64,000 nucleotides of DNA. Source: Oasisia sp. SBJ-2009. Lineage: Eukaryota; Annelida; Polychaeta; Sabellida; Siboglinidae. Below are positions 11,759 through 25,700 of the stretch, piece by piece (the stretch's first letter is position 1; each line of letters starts with the position of its first letter). The DNA lies in contig OZ024866.1 in NCBI GenBank assembly GCA_964017155.1, positions 18,207,358 to 18,271,357 of the forward strand, read 5' to 3'. The notes beneath the pieces were generated by a model. The model ran no database searches, was not told the origin of the DNA, and saw nothing but the letters and a program-made list of their open reading frames with translations. The translations under genes and the position numbers were made by a program.

Positions 11759-14700
11759 TGTGTGAGTCAACACACCTTTTTATCTTCCATATTATGCTCA
11801 TTGACAAACTCACCACATTACACAAGCATATAAAATACTTAACATTACACTGCCGACTGATTCGACCACAGCTGGGCTCTACTAAACACAACATCTGTCT
11901 TACCTTGATCTTCTTCATCAGTTGTCCCAGGGTCAGTCTTTCAAATCTGCCCAGTTCAAGAAACTGGTGAATATCTGTCAATGGTGGCAAGGAAACCTTG
12001 ACAAGTATATGATCTGCCACAACAAATTGGGTGCTACTTCACATGGGCCCACCCTGCATGAGTGCCAAAATAGTTGCCCAACCAAGGTTGGTCATGGATA
12101 ACAATACACTTTTATTTTAGTAGAAATGTTTATGCGAGAAACTCACCCTTCAACGTGCAATACTTACCTTGAGAAATACTCCAAAATAACCCAAATACTG
12201 AGTGTATTATATGACCTTTACACTGGTAGTTGTTTTACATAGTTCAATCTTTAATTTGTCCTCAAAACGTTTTGTATTTTATCTTAGCAATACATAAGAG
12301 CACTACAAAAGAGAAGCATAAATTTAGAGATACAAATAAGTGGAATGAAAAAAGTTTACACATCTATATTTCACAATTTTGCAACCTCACACATCACCTC
12401 TGGTGTGCAGGTCCCATGGTTGACAAATGATCAAAACAGACCAACTAAATCATCCAAAAGGACCAATTAAATTGGTGGTCAAGTGGATCAGTTGACCAGT
12501 GGAGACGTACAACAAGGATACTGTTGAGGAAGATGTGCTTATTGCGGGCTGACCCCCACAGGTCAGGGGGTATCACACAGTCACACACCGCTCGCAGAAA
12601 CAGGAAGACCTGGAACATGTAGAAGAAACTTTATTTCAGTCCAGTGAGTGAGCGTGTTTGTTGCGATATTTTGCATCTCGGGGATTCTCAGGTGTAAAAC
12701 ATTCATGGATTCATTTGAAGGAAGTTCCCATTTGTAGAGTGCAATGGCTCGTGCATGGGTAGAGCTTTGGACTCTCGACTAAGAGAACCCGGGTTCAAAT
12801 CATGTCAGCACATGATTCGAACCCAGGTACTCTTAGTGTTAAAACCTTGACCAAGTTTTTTCACTCTACATTGCTCTAGTTCACTCAGATGCATAAAGAG
12901 TACCTGGCTATAGACAGTGGCGGATATGTGTATGAGTAGCCTTCACGCATTAATTGTAGCACATGGCTGGATGCTTCCCAGAGAAGTTGAGATGGTGTCT
13001 GAGTGAACAGGTCTGTTAGTGAAGTGAAGTGTAACGTGCTTTGAGCAGTCCCGAGGATTGGATACTGCGCTATATAAGAAGTTACCTTTATATAGCGCAG
13101 TATCCAATTGTTGACTGATGAAACCTCTTTACACAGACCTGTTCAATCAAACACCACGTCGACCTCTCTGGGAAGCAGCAATTAATGTGAGAAGCCTATT
13201 CATACACAAATTTCCACAACAGTCTGTAGCCAGGTATTCTTTATATAGCTGAGTGAACTGGAGCAATGTTTCAAATTGGAAGCAAACAGATTTGAACACG
13301 GAATCTCTTTCTTGGGAGTCTGAAGCTTCACCCTCTGTGCCAATGCACCTTTGCACCCCATAGACACCTGTCTTGGACTAATGTACAACTCCACCCACCT
13401 GTATTGAAGTGGTGTATAACTCCACCCACCTGTCTTGGACTAATGTACAACTCCACCCACCTGTATTGGAGTGGTGTACAACTCCACCCACCTGTATTGA
13501 AGTGGTGTACAACTCCACCCACCTGTATTGGAGTGGTGTACAACTCCACCCACCTGTATTGAAGTGGTGTACAACTCCACCCACCTGTATTGAAGTGGTG
13601 TACAACTCCACCCACCTGTATTGGAGTGGTGTACAACACCACCCACCTGTATTGGAGTGGTGTACAACACCACCCACCTGTATTGAAGTGGTGTACAACC
13701 GATTCCCACTTGCCATTCCTATGGATAACTCAAAGCCAAAGTTATAATCCATGTACTGCGCTCTCTCACAAACCGAGAGGATAGTGGGCGATCCATTGGG
13801 CACAATCAATGTGGACCAAGTGACCCGATTGGTAGACACCGTTCGATAATATCGAATAAATCTTTAAAATCGTAAAAAATATGCAACACCGCGTCTCTCG
13901 GAACGCATTCATACTCCTTCTCGATCAACCAACGACCTTGTTTCCTGAGAGCGCCGTGCATTGACCCCCCTGGCCGAATACACCACAGAAGTGACCCCAT
14001 TTTTGGGACATTCGCTCAGTATTTATAAAGCCCCCGAGCTCGGGACGTGTTGGTGTACAACTCCACCCACCTGTCTTGGAGTGATGTACAACTCCACCCA
14101 CCTGTCTTGGAGTGGTGTACAACTCCACCCACCTGTCTTGGAGTGGTGTACAACTCCACCCACCTGTCTTGGAGTGGTGTACAACTCCACCCACCTGTAT
14201 TGGAGTGGTGTACAACTACACCCACCTGTCTTGGAGTGATGTACAACTCCACCCACCTGTATTGGAGTGGTGTACAACTACACCCACCTGTCTTGGAGTG
14301 ATGTACAACTCCACCCACCTGTATTGAAGTGGTGTACAACTCCACCCACCTGTATTGGAGTGGTGTACAACTACACCCACCTGTCTTGGAGTGATGTACA
14401 ACTCCACCCACCTGTATTGAAGTGGTGTACAACTCCACCCACCTGTATTGGAGTGGTGTACAACTACACCCACCTGTCTTGGAGTGATGTACAACTCCAC
14501 CCACCTGTATTGAAGTGGTGTACAACTCCACCCACCTGTATTGGAGTGGTGTACAACTACACCCACCTGTCTTGGAGTGATGTACAACTCCACCCACCTA
14601 TCTTGGAGAGGTGTACAACTCCACCCACCTGTATTGAAGTGGTGTACAACTCCACCCACCTGTATTGGAGTGGTGTACAACTACACCCACCTGTCTTGGA

Positions 14701-17700
14701 GTGGTGTACAACTCCACCCACCTGTCTTGGAGTGGTGTACAACTCCACCCACCTATCTTGTACTGGTGTACAACTATACCCACCTGTCTTGGAGTGATGT
14801 ACAACCCCACCCACCTGTCTTGGAGTGGTGTACAACTCCACCCACCTGTATTGGAGTGGTGTACAACTATACCCACCTGTCTTGGAGTGATGTACAACCC
14901 CACCCACCTGTCTTGGAGTGGTATACAACTCCACCCACTTGTATTGGAGTGGTGTACAACTCCACCCACCTGTCGTGTACTGGTGTACAACTCCAACAGT
15001 GTCCTGGTGTCCTGTGTTTCCATCCAGTGAGTTGATGACTTCCTCGTCTTCTTTCTGCGGCTGGTGTCTGTCAACACAAACAACAGTGTCACCATTAACC
15101 AACAGAACACAACCACCAGACAAACCAGTCCTCACATGTGACATCCTGTCTGTAGGACTCACAAACACCAGACATGGTCATCTGAAAACCCACAATTACT
15201 GCTGCTGGAAAGTTTTCAGCTATGCTGCAATTACTGCATGAAAACAGTTTGTTCTTACCTGGTGGTTGTGGAGCAGACACCGGAGTCTCAGTGTCTGACC
15301 CATTGCCAACCTGAGGCTCAGTCATGACAATGTGTGACTTGGCAGTTGTCATGCCAACATGTGACTCAGTTGTTGCCATGGTAATCTGTGGTTGCTGCAT
15401 TTGTCGAAGTGGAGCAAAGTTTTGCAGCAGCCGATGGTACCTACACTGCCTGAGATGACAAACAGACAGAGTGACAGACAGAGTGACAGACAGAGTGACA
15501 GACAGAGTGACAGACAGAGTGACAGACAGACTGACAGAGAGAGTGACAGACAGACAGAGTGACAGACAGACAGAGTGACAGAGAGAGTGACAGAGAGAGT
15601 GACAGAGAGTGTGACGGACGGACGGACGGACGGACGGATGGACACACGTCATAAAATACATACAGAGAAAAATCTAGACATTTATATCATGGTTCAAAAG
15701 GGCACGTAAATATATGTGCCCTGACAATTTGGCCTTAGGTTATAATAGTAATAATATTATTAGTAATGGTTACAAATGTTGATGTAATCATTATAGTAAT
15801 AGGTTGAGCAAGAACAGTGTAATTGTAATATGAAGTAATTTATTATTTTTGATATCACTTAGCATGTCAAAGTTCAATCTGATATGTATATGCATTAAAA
15901 AACTTTCAAACATTCACACATGTAACATCAGTATTGGTAATAGCAATATATATATATATATGAATTCAATGTAACTATATATAAATGTGCATTAAAAGTG
16001 ATTATAGAAGAATAAATTAAATTGTATGCCGTACTTGTGGTTACTGATGAGAAGTTTGAAATGTGGCATCAGTGCCTTGTGGACATCAGCCAAGTCCTGT
16101 TGTTGACTTCCTTCTGCATCTACACAACACATCACCACTGGCTAATGTAGCTGAGGTTGATATTTAATTTCTTGTAATATATGGTGACCCATGTAATAAT
16201 CTATAAATAAATGTGCTAAAGTTGTATAGTGCAGATGACCGGCGCCTCAGTTTTTATGTTAGCAGACTGACACCTTGATTAAAACATTAAATTTAACGTC
16301 GAGTTCTCTCTTTTTATTGTTGCAATCTGAAAAATTTATATTTAAAAAACATGCAACATAAGAGCTACGGACAGTAGTAACGATGTCACTCCTGTCAAAA
16401 CTTGGTCTTCTAAAGCGACAAGCATTTTGGGAGCAGCATATTTTATTTACAATATTCGGGCCAGTAACTTTTTTGGGGGGCCAATAAATTTTCAAATCTA
16501 CTAGCCCCCCGGGCCAGTGGATACAAAAGTTTAATGTCAAGGCCTGCTATCATTTTGTCAAATGAACCCCTAGCCTTGATTACCCAGACTCCACGAGGTG
16601 GCAGCACTTTCTACCCCTCACGTCCGCCTGGGAGATTTAATGCCCTGCCAAAGTTGTCACCAGGACAGCCCTACCCCAGAATAGGGTAGAGGCCCTAATT
16701 GGTTCTCAGGCCAACTATGAAACAAAAACTACAATAAGGATATATTATAAATTATATCACTTAACCAACTCTCATTGTGTAACCTCGCCAAACAGATAGT
16801 CTGTTGACTTAGCCGGCGTTTGATTGTTATCCACTTAACAGAATCAGGGGGACTAAAAAGTGCTGTCACCTCACGGAGCCTGGGTAATCAAGGCTAATCC
16901 TCCTATAATTCTGGCTTTATAAACAAGTGCAAATTTGTATTTCCATTTATTTCTGTATGAATATACGTTTAATTTTAAATACTTTTAAGCGAATGGTATT
17001 ATTTATTTTAGCTTCCATTTCATTGTTGGCCTAAGAGTGAATCTCTGTCTCTGCCCTATGTTGGGGTAACAAGTGAGTGGCACAGCATTCATTCCCAGGC
17101 GGATGTAAAGGCTAAAAAGTGCTGCCACCTCACGACATCAGGGTAATAAATAAAAAATATTCTTATACAGCGACAAATCCAGTTACAACTGTTCAAGGTG
17201 CTTTACATGTACATGTAGTAGATATAAATTAAAATGATTAAACAAGTGACTAAAAATTATATCAAAATTATCAATGTGTCACATGAACAGTAACTGAGCC
17301 TATATATGGACATAAGACGAGTGGATCTGGGGTGATAGATGGAGACATCGCCAGACATATTCAATAGAAACTGTAGAAATACACAGACACATGCGCCAGT
17401 GTCAGACACAATGACGTCAGACTTACCTTGTGTCACCAGTGTCGGACACAATGACGTCAGACTTACCTTGTGTCACCAGTGTGGGACACAATGACGTCAG
17501 ACTTACCTTGTGTCACCAGTGTGGGACACAATGACGTCAGACTTACCTTGTGTCACCAGTGTCGGACACAATGACGTCAGACTTACCTTGTGTCACCAGT
17601 GTCGGACACAATGACGTCAGACTTACCTTGTGTCACCAGTGTCGGACACAATGACGTCAGACTTACCTTGTGTCACCAGTGTCGGACACAATGACGTCAG

Positions 17701-19722
17701 ACTTACCTTGTGTCACCAGTGTCGGACACAATGACGTCAGACCTACCTTGTGTCACCAGTGTCGGACACAATGACGTCAGACTTACCTTGTGTCACCAGT
17801 GTCGGACACAATGACGTCAGACTTACCTTGTGTCATCAGTGTCAGAAACAATGACGTCAGACTTACCTTTTGTCACCAGTGTCGGACATAATGACGTCAG
17901 ACTTACCTTGTGTCACCAGTGTCGGACACAATGACGTCAGACTTACCTTGTGTCACCAGTGTCAGACACAATGACGTCAGACCTACCTTGTGTCACCAGT
18001 GTCGGACACAATGACGTCAGACTTACCTTGTGTCACCAGTGTCGGACACAATGACGTCAGACTTACCTTGTGTCACCAGTGTCAGACACAATGACGTGAG
18101 ACTTACCTTGTGTCACCAGTGTCAGACACAACGACGTGAGACTTACCTTGTGTCACCAGTGTCAGACACAATGACGTCAGACCTACCTTGTGTCACCAGT
18201 GTCGGACACAATGACGTCAGACTTACCTTGTGTCACCACCGCTCCCACGTCAGTCTTGACAAAGACGCAGTCCAACAGTGACATGACCCCAGCGTCATCT
18301 GCCGTGACCTTTGACAGGATATCTTTGGACAAAGAAGAGGTATCAATCAAAAACATGGTACGTTATGACCAACTCTATGAAATATCACATATACACATGG
18401 CCACCTCTTTGTGAGCCACTGGAACTGTGATGGGAAATCATTTCAGTGCACACAGAACTCACTGTTACCGTGTGTAAATAAAATACACACACATATGTAT
18501 AATATATATATATATATGTGTATACATATATATTAAGTCCTAGCACTAATTTGTAATGGGAAGTCTGCTGTCTTGAACGTGGAAAAATTAAACATCAAAG
18601 GGTATTACAGTTAATTCTGCTTGCAATATTGTCAATCAGTCCTGTGCTGTGGTGGTAAAACCTTGGGCAAGATTGTTCACTCTACATTGCTCCAGTTCAC
18701 TGTATAAATCTGTACCTGGCTTTAGACACTATATACGATCAACTTTCTGTAAAATTAGTAAGAACTTAAAAAGAATGAAGCGTTGAATTGCATATGTAGG
18801 CAGGTTGGTATGAGTCTGCCAAAATGCACAAGGGACGTATAATTAATACCATAGCAACAGCAATGGTAGACAGTATGTGAGATTCATCAAATGTAGTTAC
18901 GATTTCCAGGAAACTTTTCTTGTAAGTCGCGAATGTAGAAAATTCGTCTGCGATCAAATGCAAGATGGAAGCTGCAAAGAAACATTGAAGAGACATCTCA
19001 AAGACTCACTAGTAACAGTTCAGTTGCCATACCCATCATTTTTATTTCTGAATAGCATTAGTCTGGGCACCATACTTGCTACTAATTGTAGCGTCTACTG
19101 TGTTGCATTTTTGCCATTAGTTGTCATGGATTATTTCACATCTAAAAAAGGGGTGGGCGTCTATTAGGTAGTGCACGTCTATTAATTACAATACAGTATA
19201 TATACATATATATATATCAGAACTCGAAATTCATCAAATGATCTACTTGCCCAGCGGACAAGTAGAAGCAAAAGTTCACTTGTCTGTGCAACAACTGACT
19301 TGTCCCATGAACAAATGAATTTCAAAACCTACCTCTCTAAGTAAATTTATTTCTGCCAATTTAAATAACTGCTGTAACACTAACTGCCCATATGCACTAG
19401 TATGATGATAGTCATGACACTCTAACATACTTACGTAGATGGAGACGTGGAGATGGTATTGTGAAGACAAACAGAGAACACATACTTGTGTTGAACTGCC
19501 AATATGATCTCGTTTTGTTTAATTGTGTTTGTTTACCGAGAGAAGTACATTTACTGAAGACAGTTACTATAAGTATATGAAATGTTTTAGAGAGCGGACA
19601 ATTAAGAAACGACTACAAATCCTGTCTACAAACAGCCAAGTTGTCCCACAGACAACAAGTAGTAGCAATTCCACTTGTCCGGTGGCAAACCCAGTTGTTG
19701 TGGACTAGTGGAATTTTGCGTC

Positions 19723-19789
<67 letters not shown>

Positions 19790-22700
19790 CCCTAATTACA
19801 GTAGATGACACTACTGACCTGTAAGCCTTCCCAAGCTCAGTCCCAGAAGCCTTTATTTTCTTCCTCCTCCTCCTCTTCTTCCTCTTCCCGGGCTGTAATG
19901 TGCCTTCCTCTTCCTTCCTCTTCTTTCTGGGTTGTACTGGATCCCTCTCTCCCTCTCCCATCCCTCCTTCCTGACCGCTTCCCATTTCTCCCCAAACTTC
20001 ACAGGTTCGTTTCCTTGACAGCCGTGACACTTCTGTGTCATGGCTGACCGTCACCTTGTCATGTTGTCTGTCATCAGATGAGACAGTGCCATTTGTCAAA
20101 CTGTCTGTCAGTGTGTGAGATGTAACACTAGCATCACACTGCACAACATTGTCTTCATTCATATCAATGTCATCTGTCACACAGCTGGCATTTGTCACAG
20201 TGTTGTCAACTGTCACAATATTGCCACTTGTCACAGTGTTGTCAACTGTCACAATATTGCCACTTGTCACAGTGTTGTCAATTGTCACAATATTGCCATT
20301 TGTCACAGTGTTGTCAACTGTCACAATATTGCCATCTGTCACAGTGTTGTCAACTGTCACAATATTGTCATTTGTCACAGTGTTGTCAATTGTCACAATA
20401 TTGCCATTTATCACAGTATTGTCAACTGCCACAATATTGCAATTTGTCACAGTATTGTCAACTGTAACAATATTGCCATTTGTCACAGTGTTGCCAACTG
20501 TCACAATATTGCCATTTGTCACAGTGTTGTCAATTGTCACAATATTGCCATTTGTCACAGTATTGTCAACTGTCACAACATTGTCACTTGTCACACAGTT
20601 ATGCTTCATCACGTCATTGGATGTTTCTCTTGCAACTTTTCTCTTCCATTTCTTCCGACGTACAGTTGCAACCTTTGATCTGCGAACTCTTCTTTGCTGC
20701 ACAACATTGTCACCAGGGTGAGCCACTTTAGCCACCTTCTCTTGCACTGGCCACATCTCATAGACAGGAATACCTTCGAAATAAATCAATGAGGCAACTT
20801 CTCGAATTATACAGTTGTTCATTCCTCATTTAGTAACTTTGATTTACATACTGTTTTAAAAGCAAGGGTACCATCTCCTAGGTTTTATTTTTTCATTTAA
20901 TATTATTGTGTTGTGACTACAGCATGCATACTGAATATTTAGCGCCTGCCAATTTGTGATTAGTTAATTTATTAAGCTCGGAACAATGTTCCCAATTTGA
21001 TATATTCCGCCTGCAACAAGTTCAAATAGTAAACAAAACGTCCAGTTTCAAAAAAAAGATTGATTGGGAATAATGCAGAGACAAGCAGAGTTAACCACAA
21101 AACCCTTTGATACTTAATTTTCTTCAATCCTAGACAGCAGAGTTTCCATTACAAATTACTACTCTACCAATTCTGGACAGAGGAGCTGGCACGTCCCTTT
21201 AATTAAATTCTAGAGTAAATACTGTGCATACTGATTACTGAAGATATATTGTCTGACTGGTAGTGTTTATCAAGCCAAGAATACTGTTTGAAAGATGCAT
21301 ACACAAAAAGTCTAAAATGAAACCAGAACATTAAAATCTAACACAACCATTATTGCCTGTAAGTCTGAAAAAAGTTATATTTGCTCTATATTGATTGTTG
21401 ATCCATCGATAGCAAATAAACATCTTCCAAATAAAATCCCACTTTGGGGCATCATGATATCAAAACCATCCTTTTGAATTTCATGTATGAAAGTGTCATG
21501 CCAACCAGCATTGTTAACTTTTGCAATAACCCTATTGTGTTGTTGCTAATGACAACGACCTACCTACAACTTGGATGTAGTTGCTAGGGCCAAGTGCAAA
21601 CCCTATCGTGTTGTTGCTAATGACAACAGCCTACCTACGACCTGGATGTAGTTGCTTGGGCCAAGTGCAAACCCTACTGTGTTGTTGCTAATGACATCGG
21701 CCTACCTACAACCTGGATGTAGTTGCTAGGGCCAAGTGCAAACCCTATTGTGTTGTTGCCAATGACAACGACCTACCTAAAACCTGGATGTAGTTACTAG
21801 GGCTAATTGCAACGAAGACAGCCCTGTTTTGCAGCAGATACAAGAGCCTTGCGTTGCCAACTCTCGCAAGCAGCGTGTGCCAGTGTTTGGCACCGAACAT
21901 GTTGATGCTGTATGACGGGTGAATCTGCTCCACCGACCGACCACACAGCATGAAGGCGGAGGAGTCTTCTGAGATCTGTTGCCATGACAACTGTGGCAGA
22001 TTACTCGCACAAAGTATTTGGTGGGAATGTTTATATTCTTGCATGTATTCATTTTATATGTAGAACGTTCTCGTGGGGTTTGGCCTCCGAGAAACCAGTA
22101 GGTGACACTGCACAGAGGCGCAGTGTCCTATAGTTGTATGGTTTTTAGAGTTACATGTTATTCCTAGCAATTTAATTAATAAATGTCATTCAATTGGCCA
22201 TTTCAATGCTCAACTACATTGGACTTGTCTTGGTTATTGCATGGGGTACTATTCTCAATATACCTTGATACAGATGGGCTAGATATTTTTGTGAATGCTG
22301 TGTTTGTTATTAATAGTAATAATACTTAATAAAAAGACAGCCATTAGGGATTTTTAAACAAATACATAAACCAAGATATTTTAAAAATGCTTTAAATACA
22401 ATAATTTAGAGCTTGATACAGATGGGATATTTAATTTTGAGAATGTAGTGTTTAATAAATAATAATAATAAAAATAGTTTTTAAACAAATATATATATAC
22501 TATGATACTCTTTTTAATACTTTAAATACAATAAATTAAATAGCGTTATTGACCACAGAAGTAACAGTAAAACACAATATGTCCAAAGAAACGACAACAA
22601 TTCATAAATAAAAATTCTGAGTAGACCCATACAACACTTACAAGACTTATTACCCTTTAAGTTTAGCACGTAACCCATCAATGATGGCACAGAAGAAACC

Positions 22701-25700
22701 TGGCACATATCTTACATTGAAAATGGAAATCCTTCTATTTGTTGTGCATAAAACAAAGCCACTAAGTGAGAAACAACAGAAGAAGGCGTAGGTTTGAGAA
22801 AACAACGGGATAAGAAGAATCATGGGAGTTGAGGGAGCAGATCAAAGAATGGATGAACCGAGAAAGACATTTTAAAGAAGAAATAGGTGAGGAGTAGTTT
22901 GAAATGGGCCGGTCAAGAATTGTACGAGTGGGAGATGAAACTCTGGCAAAGAGGTCAGATGCACTGAAAGTGGAGGGAAAAGGAGGCGAGGAAGACAGAG
23001 AGTGCGATGGGAAGACATGGAACCAACTACCCCTTGCTGTGCGACAATGTACGACTGTGAATCACTTCAAAGTAGCACTCAAGACGCATCTGTTTACAGC
23101 TTACTATTTTGACAGTCTGTGATCACAGTTAATCAGTCAACGATTCATACATTTATTTTAATTAACTTATTCATTTAATTAGCATATATTTATACTATTG
23201 TATTTTATTTACTATTTACAACATATTTATACTATTTTACTTATTTATTCATTTTTAATATAGTGTGTAGCTGTGTGCCAATTTAAGTCTGTATTTTAAA
23301 GTATCATATTTGTTTTATTAGTATATCCTCATTTTATCAAAGTAGTATTGTATTAACGTTTTAGTATTATTATTATTTATATATATATTTATTATTATTA
23401 TTATGTTATTAGTATGCATTTTTAGTATCATTATTTTAGGAATAATCATTGTAAAGCGCCCCAGAACAATTATTTGGATGGGGCGCTATATAAGAAATAA
23501 ACGATTATTACTATTATTATTATTAAGACTGTGTGAAGAGAGATCTGGAAAGAGTGGGAGGCGAATGGAGAACAACAGCAATTAGGATAGAAGGAGAGGG
23601 AGATGTTGATAGAAAATTTAGTGATGAAAAATTGAGAAAGAAAAGACAATGAAAAAGACAATGGTAATCATTGCCCACCTCATCCCTGACGACAGGAATG
23701 CCAAGACAAGTTCATAACATGTCACACTAGTTAAGTTACAGTAAAAAGTTATAATGCTTCAGACCCTTACGTTTAAATCTGTATTCCTAACTATAAACCT
23801 GTGTTTTAACTGTATAAAGAATCTATAAATTACACATTTTGTGTCACACTGAAGTTAGCAGATAACATTGCCACATATGTTTTAGGTTTAGATGCTTTAT
23901 AAGCTACACATATCATGTTTTGCTGGCTAGCTTAATATGTGAATGACAAAGAAATTATTTTAAATCAAATTGTAATTACTCTAAGATAAGAAAAATGGTG
24001 ATATCATCATGTGACTTACCTCTTGATAGCCAAGTGTGAGGGTGTTCTTATTCTTATCTCTCTTGTAGATTCTCTGTAGGCCAACATAATAATAACAATC
24101 TTTATTTTATATAGCGCATATATCCACAGTGTTCACAGTGCTTTACAAATGACTTCTCTGAAACTACAATAACAGTAAACCGTAAGCATTTTACTAATAA
24201 AAAATAACATATGTTATCTGTGTGGGGCAAAACAATGCTGCCACCTCACGAATATTGGTTAATCCTGTCATAATTTCAATTGTTTTCATAAACAATTGCA
24301 AATTTAGAGTTTTATTAATTGTTATGTTCATATAAGTTTAATTTTGAATAGTTTTTTTATAATATAGCATTACCTGATAAAAATGTATACTTATTTAATT
24401 TGTTATTTCAAATTCAGCCTGAGAACCAATCAGCGTCTCCACCCTAATCTGGGGTAAGGCCGCCCTGTCCGTTGCATCGGCTGTCCATTAATATTCCAAG
24501 CGGAGTTGGGGAGCTGAAAAGGAGTCTGGTTAATCAAGACTAGGTTTATGTGGCATTTGTGCATATGTGCAATGTCCATTTCTTGTGTACGAATGTCAGA
24601 TTGAACACCAAGACACATGTTTACCCTTGACATGAGTCACTGGACTGTAAACGTTGTGATACAATATTCAATAGTTCAATGTTCTCACTCACGTCAGCAG
24701 CCCTGCTAAGTCTGCCTGCTCACGCTTGCTCTAATAACTAAACAAGTTTAAAGGGAGGGTGCCAGCTCCAGAATGGGATGAGCAGTAATTTCTAACGAGA
24801 AGTCTGCTGTTTAAAACTAAACTGTGGGAAATTTAAACATCAAACGTTATTGTGGTTAAATCTGGTTGCCTAAGCATTACTGTCAATCAATTTCGTTTTG
24901 AAACTGGATGTTTATATACCACCTGAACATGTTGCAGGTGTAATCTTTCAAATTGCAAACATTGTTCTGAGCTTAACAAAGTAACTAGACGCAAATTCGC
25001 AGGCATGTAATTTTAAATGAAAATATAAAACCTACGACTTGTGCTTAAATTATGACTGTTTTTTCAATGCTTACCTCAGTGAGTGTTATTATCAGATCAC
25101 GCATACCCATGTTCGGGGATTCCACGAGATCACATGACGGGCGTTTCGCTGTTGCTGGTGTTGCCACCAGGGTATTTTTCATGAAATTAACATAACTGAA
25201 AAATAAACGGTGGTTGTGTGAACTCCTGAAACTTATTCAATGACTGTAAGCAGCATTTTGTGTGTGTCATTTTAGAATTTTTTTAACACTTCTTATCCCA
25301 CCAACAGTTGCAAACTTTTGCTAGTTTGATGCACTGTTAGTTGGTCGCCGCCTTAGCAATGACCAACAATCTACATCTCAGGGTTGGCAGGTTTCTGACG
25401 AGATGGCTTCTATCACGGTTTAAACCTTCAATGATACCTTTCTCACACTAAAATGTCAGAGACTTCTTCGCCTTTTCCCACTACATGGGGGTCAGTGGCC
25501 CAATTTCTTGATTTCCAGAATGTTCTGTCTCGGGCATCCTCCGGGGTGATCCTCAGTTCCAGCATGTCCCTTCGGATGCAATCCATCCATCTCCCTCTTG
25601 GTCTCACTTTTGGGTCTTTTTCCTGGCACTCTCATGTCAACAATTGTTCTCACTTCATTGTTTTCTTCCATTCTCTGCATGTGTAGTCTAATTCCTCTGA

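Noticed and set aside
17397..18236. Regular 40-bp repeats as a CRISPR-like array
   Set aside because: Direct tandem copies with no spacers, in an animal intron.
20115..20731. Plus-strand ORFs of 83 to 190 codons
   Set aside because: Antisense shadows of the coding 36-bp repeat in TERT exon 6.
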